This document shows, one piece after another, positions 14,501 to 29,500 of a DNA stretch of 64,000 nucleotides. The first letter of the stretch is position 1; every line of letters starts with the position of its first letter. The DNA comes from Acholoe squamosa (lineage: Eukaryota; Annelida; Polychaeta; Phyllodocida; Polynoidae): assembly GCA_949317995.1 (NCBI GenBank), contig OX439048.1, forward strand, positions 22,759,495 to 22,823,494, given 5' to 3'. The notes below the pieces were generated by a model. It was given only the letters and a program-made list of their open reading frames with translations, searched no databases and was not told the DNA's origin. Position numbers and translations under genes: made by a program.

Positions 14501-17500
14501 AAGAAAAGCAAAGCTGGAAAAGATCTTGAGAAGATGACATGGTCCTTTCCCTCACCCCATTGCAAAAGCCCCCTTTTCAGATATTAACGAGTCCAGTATC
14601 CATAGCAACCAAATCTTCACAGCAACCATGGCTTAGGTACTGGACCGTTACTACCAGTGAGGTATTATGTGTGATTAAGTTAAGTTTTCTTTAAAATGTA
14701 TGGTTCATAATAGTTAAAAGTTTCTATAGACAAAGTTAGAAAACAATGTAGGCATATTTGAAGACTGTTTTCATGAGTATTGTATTTTTTAATGAATTTT
14801 TTCAGAATTTTTCACTGGTCTGGGTACTGATAGACTTTTTTTGTGTGCATAGTATGTATCATGCCCATTATTGTGTAAAGACTATGTACTACCAGTGGTT
14901 TATTTTACACTCAGAGTATGCTAGAAAGATAGGCTCAGGTCATGCCATGTTTTTTTTTTATGTCACTAGTCAGAGAAATGAGTAACATGATGGCAAAGTG
15001 ACTGGTATTTTTCATTAAGGTAATACATTAGAGACCATTCTGGTGTTCCTCTATGACTATTGAATGTGAATCAACTGTCAGCAGTGATAACCCTGGCCCC
15101 TTTAAGAGTTAGTTTCCCATGGGAAAGGAAGGAAACAGTAATGAGAACTGTAACAAGGTCACATCACCTTGGCAACACTGACTGTGACATTGTTCATTGC
15201 AACCCTTGAAAGGCATTGACCCAATATTGGGATGAGATTTATTGGATGGGATGGGGTCCATCGGATTCCATGGGATGATGACATGGGGTGATGACATGGA
15301 ATGATGGCATGGGGTAATCACTTTGGGGTGATCACTGATAACTTTGGGTGATAACATAACTTTGGGTTATCACTGATGATTTTGGACAGAAAACTTTCAA
15401 CTTTGGGTGATACCTTTTGGTTATCATTTACAACTTTGGGTGATAAGTTTGAGTTTTTATTGCAACACGTTACGCAGCTTTCACCACAACATTTCATCAT
15501 GCAGACAAGAACAGGAAAACTTCAAATGTGTACATAAATTAGAAAATGTTTTGACTAAATAATATTAGACATGAGTATATGTAGTGTTTAATCAATGTTA
15601 TGAGAGAGCATGCGTGTGTCTATGGTTCAATATTCCACGACCGCGCAGCGGGAGTGGAATATTGAACCATAGACCCACAAGTGCTCTCTCATAACTTGAT
15701 TAAGGCGTTTATCCAACATTTGTCTCCATTTTGTATTAATTTCTCACCTTATAACCCCAGAAATAATCCAGGAGAAGACATTTTCTAAGTGCATGCGATA
15801 CGCTTGCTTTGCCAATCCGCTGTGGCCATGTTTTTACTCCACCCGTCATACCCTCGTATTTTCAAACACTTTTCGGGTAGAATCCAAGCATATCAAGTGC
15901 TGTACTTCTAGCACTGCCAAGTATACGATCTCTAGTTGGTATTCCCCTACATTTTGTATCCATTTTCTTTGAAATAAATAAGAATCCAATGATTTTACAC
16001 AGCGATCCAATGCACACGGCCATTTTATCATGTTGACGAAGCGGGTAGGTGCCCGGATGTACTTGACATACTTTCGGCTGAAGAACTAGGTCAGATACGC
16101 ATCAAACAAGGAATGGCCGGACGGAGCGGGTGCCGAGACGTATCGCTATGGAAAATCAATGGATTCTTATTTTTTTCGAACAAAATGGCGGAATTAGGCA
16201 TGGCATGTTCATCTAGGATATCTAAGGATGGTTCTCTGTTAATAACTCCACCTTCCATCATTGGAATCTATGCTAACGAGGTGTGTACACATCAGGTATA
16301 TCGGAACATTTTTTCAAATCCTCCATGTGTAGTGGTTTCTACCACCGGTCGGCTTGGTATAGTGGACAGCGAGCTCGTCTCCTGCCACAGCGGCCGGGGA
16401 TCAATTCCACGTTGAACCCTGAACAGTTTTAACTGGAAATGTATGGCGAGGTTGACTTTGTATACTTCTCCAATTTATTAACATGTCCAGGTTGAAACCA
16501 GCAGCTTCTTGAAGACGAACAAAAGGTCTCAGAGTGCGTTATGGCTAGATAATGAACTGTGGGTTATAAGAAAAAAAGCACTGTCCAAGCCCAAATCGTT
16601 AGATAAAAGTACATACATACAGTGCAGTAGTTTATGTTTGTTCAGAAAAAGATTGTTGGGAACAAATAGCGGGGTACTTAAGTTAGCTCTAATTAAGATT
16701 ACTATATAATCAATTCTAGTGTGCCCATGGCAGTGCTGATGCACTGTACCTAACTGGGAGTCAAATAGCTTGACATCTTCATCATTGTGTGGAAGTGTCA
16801 ATGCTCATGCACTGTACCTACTTATTTTTCGGAATAATGACTAAGTGAGTTTGTTTCATAATCCTTGAATGAATGACTATAATTCAAACTGTATGTTGTG
16901 TGTGTTTCCATATTCGAGAGGGCAGTGCTTAGGCACTGAACCTGTCTCAACTGAGCTTTTCTCCATAGTTGTCCAGGTGATGGGAGGGTAGGTGAGGGGC
17001 AATGCTTATGCACTGTACCTGCCCATGTATGGATATTAATATGAGAATGATGATGAAGACATACTAACAATGTTGTAATATATGACAACATATGTGAGGT
17101 CAACATGAGTAGGCAGTGCTTATGCACTGGACTTAACTCATGTGTGTGTCCTTGTTGTGTGTTTCTTTGCGACTAGGCAAAACAGGAGGGAGGGCAGTGC
17201 TTATGCACTGAACCAGTAAAGTCAAAGTGAAATTGAGCCGGACTTAAATATTCAAACAATTGGATTCTTCACCCTGGCAAATCTTACTAACTGCTGTTTT
17301 AAATTTCTCTTTATCAACAATGTGCTGAGTTTCCTTTACCAATGAGTCCCATAAGATCAGTCCTCTATGGAGCGGGGATTTTTTGACTATTTGCAGTTTT
17401 GGCCTTTGACTTTTTAACTTTATTTTAAGATCCCCTCTTGTACGTATATTGTCAGAAATAACAAGATTACCTTGAATTTGGGAGAGTTTATGAACCAAGA

Positions 17501-20500
17501 GTAGTAGCTGAATATCTCTGTGTCGAGCTAAAGTGTCAATTTTACATCTAGAATGGAGATCCTTTTCAGAGATATCCAAGGGATTCCTGATGCAAAGGCA
17601 AGTCCTGAGACCTCTATTTTGCAATATTTGTAAACTGTTTTGGTTAGTAACTGACATACTATCTAAAATAAAATTACAATACTCTAAAGTGGGTAGAACA
17701 CAGTGTTTGTATACCATTAGTGATTCTTCTTCATTAATCAATTTCCTGATTTTTCGGGATCGATATATTTTTTGATTACACCTTTTTTTAATATCTGAGT
17801 AATGCAGGCCAAAAGACATGTTTTCATCCACTGTTACTCCTAAATAGCAGATTGATTTTTTATGTCATCGTTCCCTATCTGGAGAGGGGTTGAAGCATGC
17901 AGGTTTTGTGTGGGGTGGTGCCATAACCTATTTGAATAGTTGAATGTCTGAGTTCCCTGATGGCCCCTGGACGTAAAACTAAACAAACAAACAAACTTAA
18001 ATAGTTTTTTTCTGAATTAATGGTTAGTCTATTAGTGGTGCACCAGTTTAGAATAAGCTGAATATCAGGCTGGGCAAGTCTATACAAATCATTTCTGGTT
18101 TTGCCCTCAGTCATAAGGACTGCGTCATCGGCATAAAGAATGACCTTGGAATTTTCCACTAGACTGGGCAGCTCATTAATGTACACGGAAAAAAGCAATG
18201 GGCCCGGTATGGAGCCCTGAGGGACTCTGGGGTGATCACTGATAACTTTGGGTTAACACTGATAACTTCACTTTGGGATGATCACTGATAACTTTGGTGG
18301 GTTATCACTGATAACTGGGTGAAAACCTTTGGTTATCATTGATAACTTCATTTGGGGTAATCACTGATAACTTTGGTGGGTTATCACTGAAAACTTCATT
18401 TGAGGTTATCAGTGATAAGTTTGATGGGTTATCATTAATAACTTTAGGTGAAAACTTTTGGTTATCACTGATCACTTCATGTAGGGTTATCACTTATAAT
18501 TTTGATGGGTTATCACTAATAACTTTGGTGGGTTATCACTGATGACTTTGGTGGGTTATCACTAATAACTTTGGGTGAAAACTTTTGGTTATCATTGATC
18601 ACTTCATTGGGGTTATCACTGATGACTTTGGTGGGTTATCACTGATAACTATGATGGCTATCACTGATAACTTGGTGGGTTATTACTGATAACTTTGGGT
18701 GAAAACTTTTGGTTATCATTGATCACTTCACTTGGGGTTATCAGTGATAAGTTAGATGGGTTATCAGTGATAACTTGGTAGGTTATCACCGATAACTTGA
18801 TGAAAACTTTTGGTTATCATTGATCACTTTATTTGGATTATCACTGATAACTGGTAGGTTATTACTGATAACTGGTAGGTTATTTGGGTGATTACTTTTG
18901 ATAACTTCATTTGAGGGTATCACTGGGTTCTCAGTGATAACTTTAGTGGGTTATCACTAATAACTTTAGGTGATAACTTTTGGTTATGACTTCATTCAGG
19001 GTTATCACTGATAACTATGGGTTATCACTAATAACTTTATTTAGGATTATTACTGATAACTTTTGTTGGGTTATCAGTGGTAACTTCATTTTGGGGTGAT
19101 TACTTTGGGGGCGATCACTTTGGGGGTGATCACTTTGGGGGTGATCACTTGGGGACTTAGGGTGATACTTGGAAGGAATGATGGTGGCTACATCATCATC
19201 ACAACACTCACCACACAGGGAATAAACAGACACTTGCATAGGTAAAACTACTGCCCTTAAAATGTGTTGTCCCTGGTGCTGGGAAGCCATGGGCAAGTCA
19301 CTCTGTAACTGGACTCGTTAATTTTTGGATAAAGACAAACAACTAAGATAAAAGTTAAAGCAAACGCCACCTTGTTAATGCAAGAGTCTTACACTATGTA
19401 TTGTGTCATTTTCTCTCCATTCAATAGGGGATAAGGAAATTGAAGAGGAAGAGGCCATAATGAAACCAGTTGACACAGTTGCCCTGACAAAGTTTGTTCA
19501 AAATGCAGGCCAGGTAAATGGATTTTTCTTGATTCAAAAGATATAGAATTATGTAGCAATCCTGAGAATGTAACTATTGGGTATGTGGTACAGTTCATTT
19601 CTTGGACATTATGCAATTTGTGTTGTACCGACCTACCTCTTGAGGGAATTGTTAATCTAGCACAGTTCACTGATGGTGCAACTGGTATCAGTTTATTTCC
19701 AAACAAGGAAAGGAGGTGATTCTGGAATAGGGGTTGTGTAAAATATAAGTTCTTATTGGTTTCCTTTCTAGGCAATTTTAATCTTGTTGGAGGAAGATCG
19801 TGCAGAGGCATCACAATCTGACACCAGTCAAAAACGGTCTAACATTTGTCTCAGTGAAGCATTCCTGGAAATTACTGCTCCACCTTTCTTAAAAGGTAAA
19901 ACATACTTCTGGAAATAATGTTATACATTCACCCAGGAAGTATTTAAAATCGGGTAGTAATACTTCAAGATCATGATGAGTGTTAAATTTTTTTATGTGA
20001 AATTCTGAAGTGTCCAGCAAAATGGGTACAAGCTTGTTTATAATTGAAAGGTAGCCACAGTTGCAGAAAAAATGTTTTGAAATGTACCTATACACAACCT
20101 TTCTTGTTCTACTGTTTATAGATCGGTGTGTGTCACGTACACAATTCTCAGAAGCTCAGACAAATCTGTTACTTACTGTTCATGACAGACAAGATATAGT
20201 GAGTATGGCACGAACTACATATCATTAATTAAGATAGTTCAAATAATATATTTTATTCATTAGAAAAAAACAGTCATATGAACCTTTCAGCATATATAAT
20301 ACTAGATTAAATATACCGTAATCTCCCGCGTATAAGGCGCACCTTGCATATAAGATCCACCTAAATAAAAAAATCATAATTTTGGTTCTACTGAATGGAT
20401 TTTCAAAATTCAAAGAGCTATGTGTAGATAGAGCCCCAATCACCCCCTTGGACCCCCCTATGTCATTTTTTTGAGGGGGAGTGTAACATATCAAAAGAAA

Positions 20501-23500
20501 GCTGTTGGTGTCCCCCTTGCGGATCCAGGAAGAACTAAAACCCCGTGTATAAGATAGGTGAATATGTGATTTGCATGAAGGATGCTTTAAAATATAATTG
20601 GATTAACTGTTCAAACGACCAAAGAAGATATATCGTTTGAAGGTCACACTCCACAAGGAAAAATCTGTAAGCAAGTGGCATTTGTGGTTAGATGGAATTG
20701 TATTTAACAAATTTTGTATTTTTCCCCAGAAATATCCTGGTGATAAGTTGTCTTCAAAGGGTGCTGTTTGTGTGTGGAATGTCAATGAACCCTCACATCC
20801 ACAAAAGTAAGTGCCTACTGTTACAATTGTATCAAACACTAACATCAAACAAGAATAACAGATAACTGGGCAATCAAGAGATGGAAATGGTATTTGGGTG
20901 AATAAAAGGAATATGTTAATTGCAGTTGATGGTCAGTGAGGGCTGTTATTTGTATTATTTGGCAAAAACCAACATTTATGTGACACTAATGAGAAAAGTA
21001 TTTTCACAGATGAGTTTTTAAACATTTATGTTATTTTCTTACAGGGTCTTGTTATGTGAAGGGCAACCACAGTGTTGTTGTTTCAGTCCTGTTATAGCAA
21101 ATCTAGTCTTTGCCGGAATGGTGAGTAAAGTTCCTCTTGTACATCACACCTAACTTGGTGATTAAAATAGAGGTCCCTGTATGGGTGTACATGTAAATGG
21201 TTAAAAGTCTATAAGTGAGAATTATCCATAGTATGACCATAGTTTAGTCTGCTGAGTATAGCCCTAGAAACTAAACTAATTAAGGATATGTACTTGTACA
21301 TATATTAGTTGTACATCATGCTGATTCTGCATGGTTTATACACTCCAGAATTAATACAACCATGGTGACTAGACTTACCACAGCTACCATCATGAATCAT
21401 GTCTTATGGGCATGGTGCATCTTCATTTGTCCTTTAGACTTCTTGTACGATTTCAGTACCTTTATGCAAATCTTTGTGTTGTGTAGGTGGATGGATCTGT
21501 GGTAGTATGGGATCTCAGAGAGCCAAATAGTTTACACAAGCAACATATTGAGGGTGACGAGAGCTGGTTCTTGCGGTACCCCACATATAATACAGGTGAG
21601 TGTTACTCTTAGTATTGGAATACAATATTTTATGGTTTGGGAGTAACGCTACTGGATTTAAATTACTAATAGAAAAGGTTAACTCAACCAAACTAAACCA
21701 AACCAAACCTTGTGTACAAGCTGCGCCCACATAAATAAGCCACACTCAAATTTTTTACCTGATTTTTGGGAGACCCTATTATTTCCATTAAGCCTATAAT
21801 GATGTATAAGCAGTATCTCATGTAGAGGGCTTACCTATACAGATGTTAAATCAATAAATAATGTATGCCCGCAGGTGAATAAAGCCCAAACCTGACATTA
21901 CAGACTTCACCTCTTGTCTGTTTCAGCCGGAGTTTTACATTATGAAAATCATCAAAGTGCAGTGACATCTATAGTTCCTATATTTGTACCAGGAAGTGGA
22001 GACGATATGGATTCAGGTGAGCTTCAGTCTTTTGAACTATCCCTTCAGACTTCTGACGAATGCTTAGCTACAAATCTGACTGTTATTGGAGATGCCCTTG
22101 GGCATCTCCATTTAGGACCTGACAGGCTTTGCGTTTCATGAAAAATTGACCAGTGAAATTGCCTGAGTCGAGCTGTGCATTTGTAAATTTGCCTTATTTG
22201 ATAGTCTATGTAATATCTATGGGTAAGGGCTGCAGATTGGGTAAGGGCTGCAACTAAGTTGTTGGATTATGGACTATTTACCCATACCCTCTCCTTGGCA
22301 GGTGGCCTGTAACTAATTCCTATGTTTGGCATAGCTGCGAAATCTCCAGCACTGCCTATATAGTTCAAGTGTTTACTACCACCCTGTACCCTGCCTAGTA
22401 GTTATGGACAATGCACTGAGGTCGCCGTGGAGAAAAGCTGTCCACTGTTAATAATATAGTTTAATAGTGACCTGTGTGTGTGAGTGGGGGGGGGGGGGTC
22501 ACGGTCCTTGAGGTAGCTGTCCGCTGGTGTTATGTAGGGCTTTGCCAACCTGAGAGTGGACAATACACCTATAGGCACCTTTGTGTATCAATCCATAGGG
22601 TCGGCATGATGCCAGTGCTACATTCATGCATCATGACGACCAATAGGCCTCTCTACACTGTAAAAAATGGGGATAGCATGATGCATTGATGCACAGTTAT
22701 CCCTTTATGGATGGCATGATGCATTGATGCACAGTTAAACCTTTATGGAAGTTAACCCTTTATGGATGGCATGATGCATTGATGCACACTTAGACCTTTA
22801 TGGATGGCATGATGCATTGATGCACACTTAACCCTTTATGGATGGCATGAAGCATTGATGCACACTTAACTATTTACAGCAACTCACTTACCTCTTTAAG
22901 GGTGTCATGATGCATTTGCCTTTTATTGATGGCATGATGCATTGACCCACAGATAACCCTTTATGGATAGGATGATGCATTGATGCACACTTAACCCTTT
23001 CTGGATGGCATGATGCATTAATGCATGCTTAGCCCTTTATGGATGGCATGATGCATTGATGCACACTTAGCCTTTTATGGATGGCATGATGCATTGGTAC
23101 ATGCTTACCCTTTTATGGCTGGCATGATGCACTGATGCACAGTTAACCCTTTATGTTTGGCATGATGCATTGATGCACACTTAAACCTTTATGGATGGCA
23201 TGATGCATTGATGCACACTTAACCCTTTATGGATGGCATGATGCATTGATGCCCATTTAACCCATTATAATTGGGTGGCATAATGCATTGATGCACACTT
23301 AACTATTTATGGATGGCATGATGCATTGATGCACAATTAACCCTTTACGGATAGCATGATGCATTGATGCAGTTAACCCTTTATGGATAGCATGATGCAA
23401 TAATGCTAGTTAACCCTTTATGGATGGCATTATGCATTGACACATGCTAAACCATTTATTGATGGCATGATGCACTGATTCACAATAAACCCTTTATGGA

Positions 23501-26500
23501 TAGCATGATGCATTGATGCACAATTAACCCTTTATGGATGTCATGATGCATTGATGCACAGTTAACCCTTTATGGATGGCATGATCCATTGATGCCGATT
23601 TAACCCGTTATAAATTGGTTGCATAATGCATTGATGCACACTCAACCCTTTATGGATGGCATGATGCATTGACACACAATTAACTCTTTATGGATAGCAT
23701 GATGCAATAATGCTAGTTAACCCTTTATGGATGGCATGATGCATTGATGCACACTTAAACATTTATGGATGACATGATGTATTGACACATGCTTAACCCT
23801 TTATGGATGGCATGATGCATTGATGCACAATAAACCCTTTATGGATAGCATGATGCATTGATGCACAGTTAACACTTTATGGATGGCATGATGCATTGAT
23901 GCACACTTAGACCTTTATGGATGGCACAGTGCATTGATGCACACTCAAAGCTTTATGGTTGGCAGAGTGCATTGATGCACACTTTACCCTTTATGGATGT
24001 CATGATGCATTGATGCACACTTAACTATTTATGGATGGCACAGTGCATTGATTGTTTTTTTATTACTATTGAAAACATCAGTAGCTTTTGACAGTTCATC
24101 ATGATTTAATTTCAATACCTTTGGCCCATAATAGTACAAAGGGCATGCTAAATAAGTTCATATTCATGGGCATCTCCTTAGGACTTAGTCCTTCACCTGT
24201 GACATTTTAAATGTGTCACTAGGCCAGACCAAAAAAATAAGTTGGTCTATGGATCACCCTCTCCATATTTTCAGAAATACAAATTTTTTTCTTTGAAAAA
24301 AATCTTGTCTACGGATTTTGCTCGCTTCACTTTCTACAAGTTTTTTCTTTGTGATGTTTGGCAAATTTTTCTTTTTAAATAAAATTTTTTTCGCTCGCCT
24401 CACTTTTCCAGCAAGGAATCCATTGGACACTGAAAAATTCTTTAAAAAATCGCTCGCTCGCACCATTTTTTCGAAACCAAAATCCATAGACCAACTTATT
24501 CTTTTGGTGTGGCCCTATCAATGATTTTGGAAATGACACAGTCCATATGGTGTCCAGATGGAAAATCATAGATTATGATATGATTTACATTATCCATTGC
24601 AGTATTGAATTGTTTTATCCAGAACAAAATAGCCTTTAGTCAATTTAGTCTTCTTAATCTCGGCTTATGTGGCCTCTGTTTGTATTACTGAATAGTTGGT
24701 ATGATCTACTTCAGATGTTGGAACTACATCTTTCCAATTAGCAACTGTGGAAGAGAATGCAACATTGCATTTATGGGTAAGTTCATCCAGTTAAACTAAA
24801 CTAACTTTGATATCCTCAAGGCTCAATGTGAGGGGGGGGGGAGAATGGTTTTCAAATTTTATACACTATATAAAAAAGATTCATTACCCCATTGTCTGTA
24901 CTTCTTTCTTATGCCAAAGTTGGTGCTCTCAAGATACCACACTTAAGCTTTTTTTGAGCCCACACTACTAAAAGTAACCCTCAGATTAATACATTGCAAT
25001 AAATACACATTATACCACTTTATTTTACAGGTTGTAGCAGAGATTGCTCATCCAGATCTAGCTGGTTCAGAGTCTGACCTTGGCCTTGCCCCAGGTGGCA
25101 AGGTTAAACTTATCAAGAGCAGCGCCATAGTGCTTGAAAGTCCCATGAGGTTAGTTTTGCAGTTTTCTTTAAATACAAAGCACAATTCCCGAATACATGT
25201 GTACTGATCTCAGTCAAATGTTATTACAATAAAATATTTCTTTTTAACCCTTTGTCAGATTTGGTTTAGCTTATGGATGTTTTTTCCATTCCTTTCTTAT
25301 CAAAGTGTATTTATAGAGGATTCATTGATCATATTCTCTATCTCCACTTCCTGAATTCATTTGCCTGATTTATTTCATGGTAATATATGTCAAATCCATA
25401 TTAACAGGGATTCACGATTACGAACTACAATGAAGGCGTTCGAAATGAAGCTTCTTCCTTCTGACCCGAGCCACTTTTATGTTGGTACTGATACGGTAAG
25501 GATGGGATGCAATGCAGCACTCTGAATTATTCTATTATAATTTGTAATCTGGAACTGTAGTGATTGGAATTGTAGACATTTTCTGATAAATTTATTGACC
25601 AGCACCTTTCTTTGATTTGAGGTGAAATTAAGTTACATATAAATAAAGATTAACATCTGCCAGTATATCAAAAGAATCCTCATATTTCTTGAAATATGAT
25701 ATGAACATTTCTGTAATTACAGGGCCACATAATTCATGGTGTTCGCCATGGCGGTAAGGCTCCACCAAAGGCATACAAACCAGATATAGGTATGTCACAC
25801 TATCTTTCTGCAGCCATATTTTTATACTCTTGGCTGAAGATTCATCTGTTATATGAATCTCTGCTGTAGTTCCTGTATTTGTTCACAAAAACATGCAAAA
25901 AGATTAACCTCATGAAGTATGGATTGCCCATAAAGCATCAATATGCATAAGAATCTTCCTGTGAGAAATCACAAATTGATAAATGATTAGACATTTTAAG
26001 TTATCTGTATCAGACAGCAATGGATCTTTACCAGATGCTCTAGAATCTTAGTTATACCATAGACAAAGAAAATAATATCTCACAGATACAATCACTATAT
26101 TCCCAGCTGATTCTAACCATTACAGATGCTCCATTTGAAGTGACATCAATAGACTTTTCACCGTTCACAGAACCCGTATTTTTGGTAAGTAGGCTATTAT
26201 GTTAAAAGCTTTGTTTGATGAGTATATTAATCAAAATTATGTAAGGTACTTTGACTTAGGCCAGTCTATGAAGCATGTCAACCAGGCTATTTATTAGGTT
26301 TAAAAAGTAATGTACAAGGAAAAAGAAAAGTTAAAAAAAAAAAAAAAAAATCAGTCTGCCTGCTCTGTGTGCTCACCTGTGACAGGTGTGGTACCGTCGT
26401 GACATGTGATTGCTGCCCACAACCTATCACCTTAAATTCCTTCACATAAGCCACACCCTTGTATAAGCCGCACCCTGAGTCTGAGAGGATGATATAAGCT

Positions 26501-29500
26501 GCATCTGGGGCTTAAAAAATGGCAATGTACCTGCTGTACTATGGTGTAAAAACACTCATAGAAGCCACACTCTGCCTTTGGGACCCTCCTATAAGCCTCA
26601 CTTTCATTTGGGTTCTCAACTTCTGGTACTAGCCACCGCTTATACAAGAGGATTTAGGGCAATATTTGAATCAACCATTTAACTTATAGACTCCACACAC
26701 TTATATATGTCACAACACCTTACTATTTGTATCTAGGCTTGCACTAATTAGTGGTTTGCCTGTGTCATCAGAAAGTTCCAACTGCCAAAGTACATTATAA
26801 AAATATGCCAAACATTTGTCAGAGCCCATATGGCAAAAGTAGAAGGCTCTCAGTAAAATCAGAATAAAAGCAGTATTGGTATTGTAGATTTCATTATTAA
26901 TTTGAAAATTCTGATTTTCAGGCAGGATGTGTGGATGGCAGTATACGGTTATATCATACAAATAATGGTGAGTGTTACATGATATCTGCAATACATGTAC
27001 TTACATTCTCTTTTTTTTTACTGTAAACTCCAGCATATAAGCCACACTTACCTATGTGCTGCACCCCAATTCAGGTGAGGGTATAAGCTGCATCTGTGGC
27101 CTGAAATATACAGGTTCAGTCCGGTACTCTTCTTTAGTGATAGACACCAGCTTATAAACTTGAGCCAATTCTAGAGGGCGCACTAGGGTCTATCCTTTAG
27201 TATAAGCAGCTCCGTATGGGTGTTATAATTATCATGGTACAGGTTTATTATAACAGTATATATGTGTAGCGGTGTCTACTACCGTAATCTCCCGCATATA
27301 AGGCAAGTCTTATACCCGAATCAAATGGTGAGTGGGTCTTATACGCGGGATGGTTATTGCCTTGAGTTGGGGGTGCGCCTTATACGCGGGGCACCTCCTA
27401 ATTCCAAAACAGCCTGATGTACACAGAGTCATCTATTTTCTTTAACCAAAGAAAAGGTGTAGTCTAACCCATAGTGGGCTAAATTTCCTTAAACTGCTGA
27501 ATGATGCATGCTTTTCTGCTCACTATTAAAGTGTTTGGAAATATTTATACACCCCACTCACTGAGAGCTTTATTAATTCCATTATTGACCTTTTAATCAA
27601 GAGAATCCATGCAGCATTACAATTAATAATCATGCCATAGTATGTGCTACCACCTGGTGTTATGGAAGTACACTATGGCATGATTCTTTATTGTAATGCT
27701 GCATGGATTCTCTTGATTAAAAGGTCAATAATGGAATTAATAAAGTTCTCAGTGAGTGAGGTGTACACATATTTCCAAACACTTTAATAGTGAGCAGAAT
27801 AGCATGCATCATTCAGCAGTTGGGGTGTTGGCATCTACAGAAAATATTTGAAATGCCACTTTAGGTTGGGTCCCTTATGGGGACCATGCTCCTTCAGTTA
27901 GGGGTGCGCCTTATACGCGGGGTTTTCAAATATTAGACTCAGGATCAGCAGATGCGCCTTCTACGCGGACCTGCCTTCCCTGAGTTGTGGGTGGGCCTTC
28001 TACGCGGGCTACGCCTTCTACGCGAGAGATTACGGTACATCAGGTGTGTGCTACCCCAGGACTCACCCATTTTGGTCACCTGGGGGCAGGCTTGCATACT
28101 CACATTTGAGTCCCCCTGTGGAGTGGGGAATTTCATGTGAGGGCATGGAGGAGCAGAATAACTTCATTGGGAGTCCATTGAGGAGGAATTCTCCTTCCAT
28201 TCTACCAGTGGGCATACCAGGTCCGTAAAAGGCGACAAACCCGGGGTTTCATGTGGCTTGGGGTGAGCATGTGGGCAGCTAATGATATGGTTCATGTACT
28301 TTTTATTTACAGCTGCCCCTATGATTGTATGGGAGTCCACAACAGGTGGTCGGCCTGTACTGGCTGTGCGCTGGTGTCAGAGCCGTCCAAGTGTATTCTT
28401 TGTGGTGGATACCGCATCCCGCCTCTACATATGGGACCTGCTGATGAGTGATGCCACCCCTATGAAGGAGGAGGTCATCTCTAAAGACAGGTATATCTTG
28501 GCCTAACCCAACCTCAACGTTTTTTGTTTTCTTTCTTCTTTTTTTGAGGGGGGAGGGATTGGGGTGAATAGGTCTATTAAATGCAGGGTTCTATACCTAT
28601 ATTGTCTATTAACCAAATAGCTCACTGAGTGGCTAGAGAGACTTTTGCACCAATGTACCAACTGGGATAAAAAGTATTATATGAGAGCGTAAAGTGTATA
28701 ACATAGCATTCTTCGAAAAAATAAAAGAGGTATCAATACTGTTCAGATTATAGATATTTGATATCCATAATAAATTCTGCTATGCATTATGCCATAGATA
28801 CATTATCCAGTGAGTTCTGTAATATGTTCCTGATATTCTCATCAACATTAATTTTGTTGATGTCATTTTGCAGGCTAACAAGTTTCTGTCTATCAAACGA
28901 CTATGCAGCGACAGGCGCTGGTGTACCTGGCAGAAAACCTGCAATGGTATGTGTGCTAGTTATACAGTCTATATCTATTTGAAAGGAAATTAAAGGCAGC
29001 ACAATAACCTAGACCACCAAATGCAAGTTAAGCTAGGGGCAGTTAGCTGATTATAGTAATGCATCATGTTTTGCCAAGAAACAGTAGTCTTTAGACCATT
29101 TTCAGAATCCTTCCACAAAATGTAGTTTAGAACTATCGAAAATAAATTATCTAGAATCAATGTAAATATGTGGTTAGACATTACTGTTGATTTATTTTGG
29201 TGCTTTTTATATGATGAAAACAGTTGTTTTTGGAAAGCATTTTATATCATAAGTGCTTTGGTAGCATGTAAGAGTACTCACTGAGGTCTGATGTTATCAT
29301 TCCCTCTAGGTGGTAAGTTATGAGAACTTAAACTTAAAAGAGATAGATGTTTCTATTGTAATATACATGTCCTTTAAGATTAAGAGGCTAATCATACTGC
29401 TTGACTTTATCTTTATGGTACCTTGTAACAGTTTAACAAAGTAGTGGAGTATTTACTACTTCACTAAACATATGAAGACACTTGTTACAAAACTATTGCT

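Noticed and set aside
16346-16415. Functional tRNA gene
   Set aside because: A and B boxes are present, but the acceptor stem does not pair and the T arm is imperfect. Listed as a tRNA-like SINE head.
17244-18198. Host gene on the minus strand
   Set aside because: The YADD block and adjacent motifs show a non-LTR reverse transcriptase broken by a SINE.
22590-24050. Regular repeats resembling a CRISPR array
   Set aside because: Units abut with no unique spacers, and the window is clearly eukaryotic. It is a minisatellite.
27945-28228. Open frames on both strands near 28 kb
   Set aside because: They are built from the CTTCTACGCGG words at the right end of the composite MITE.
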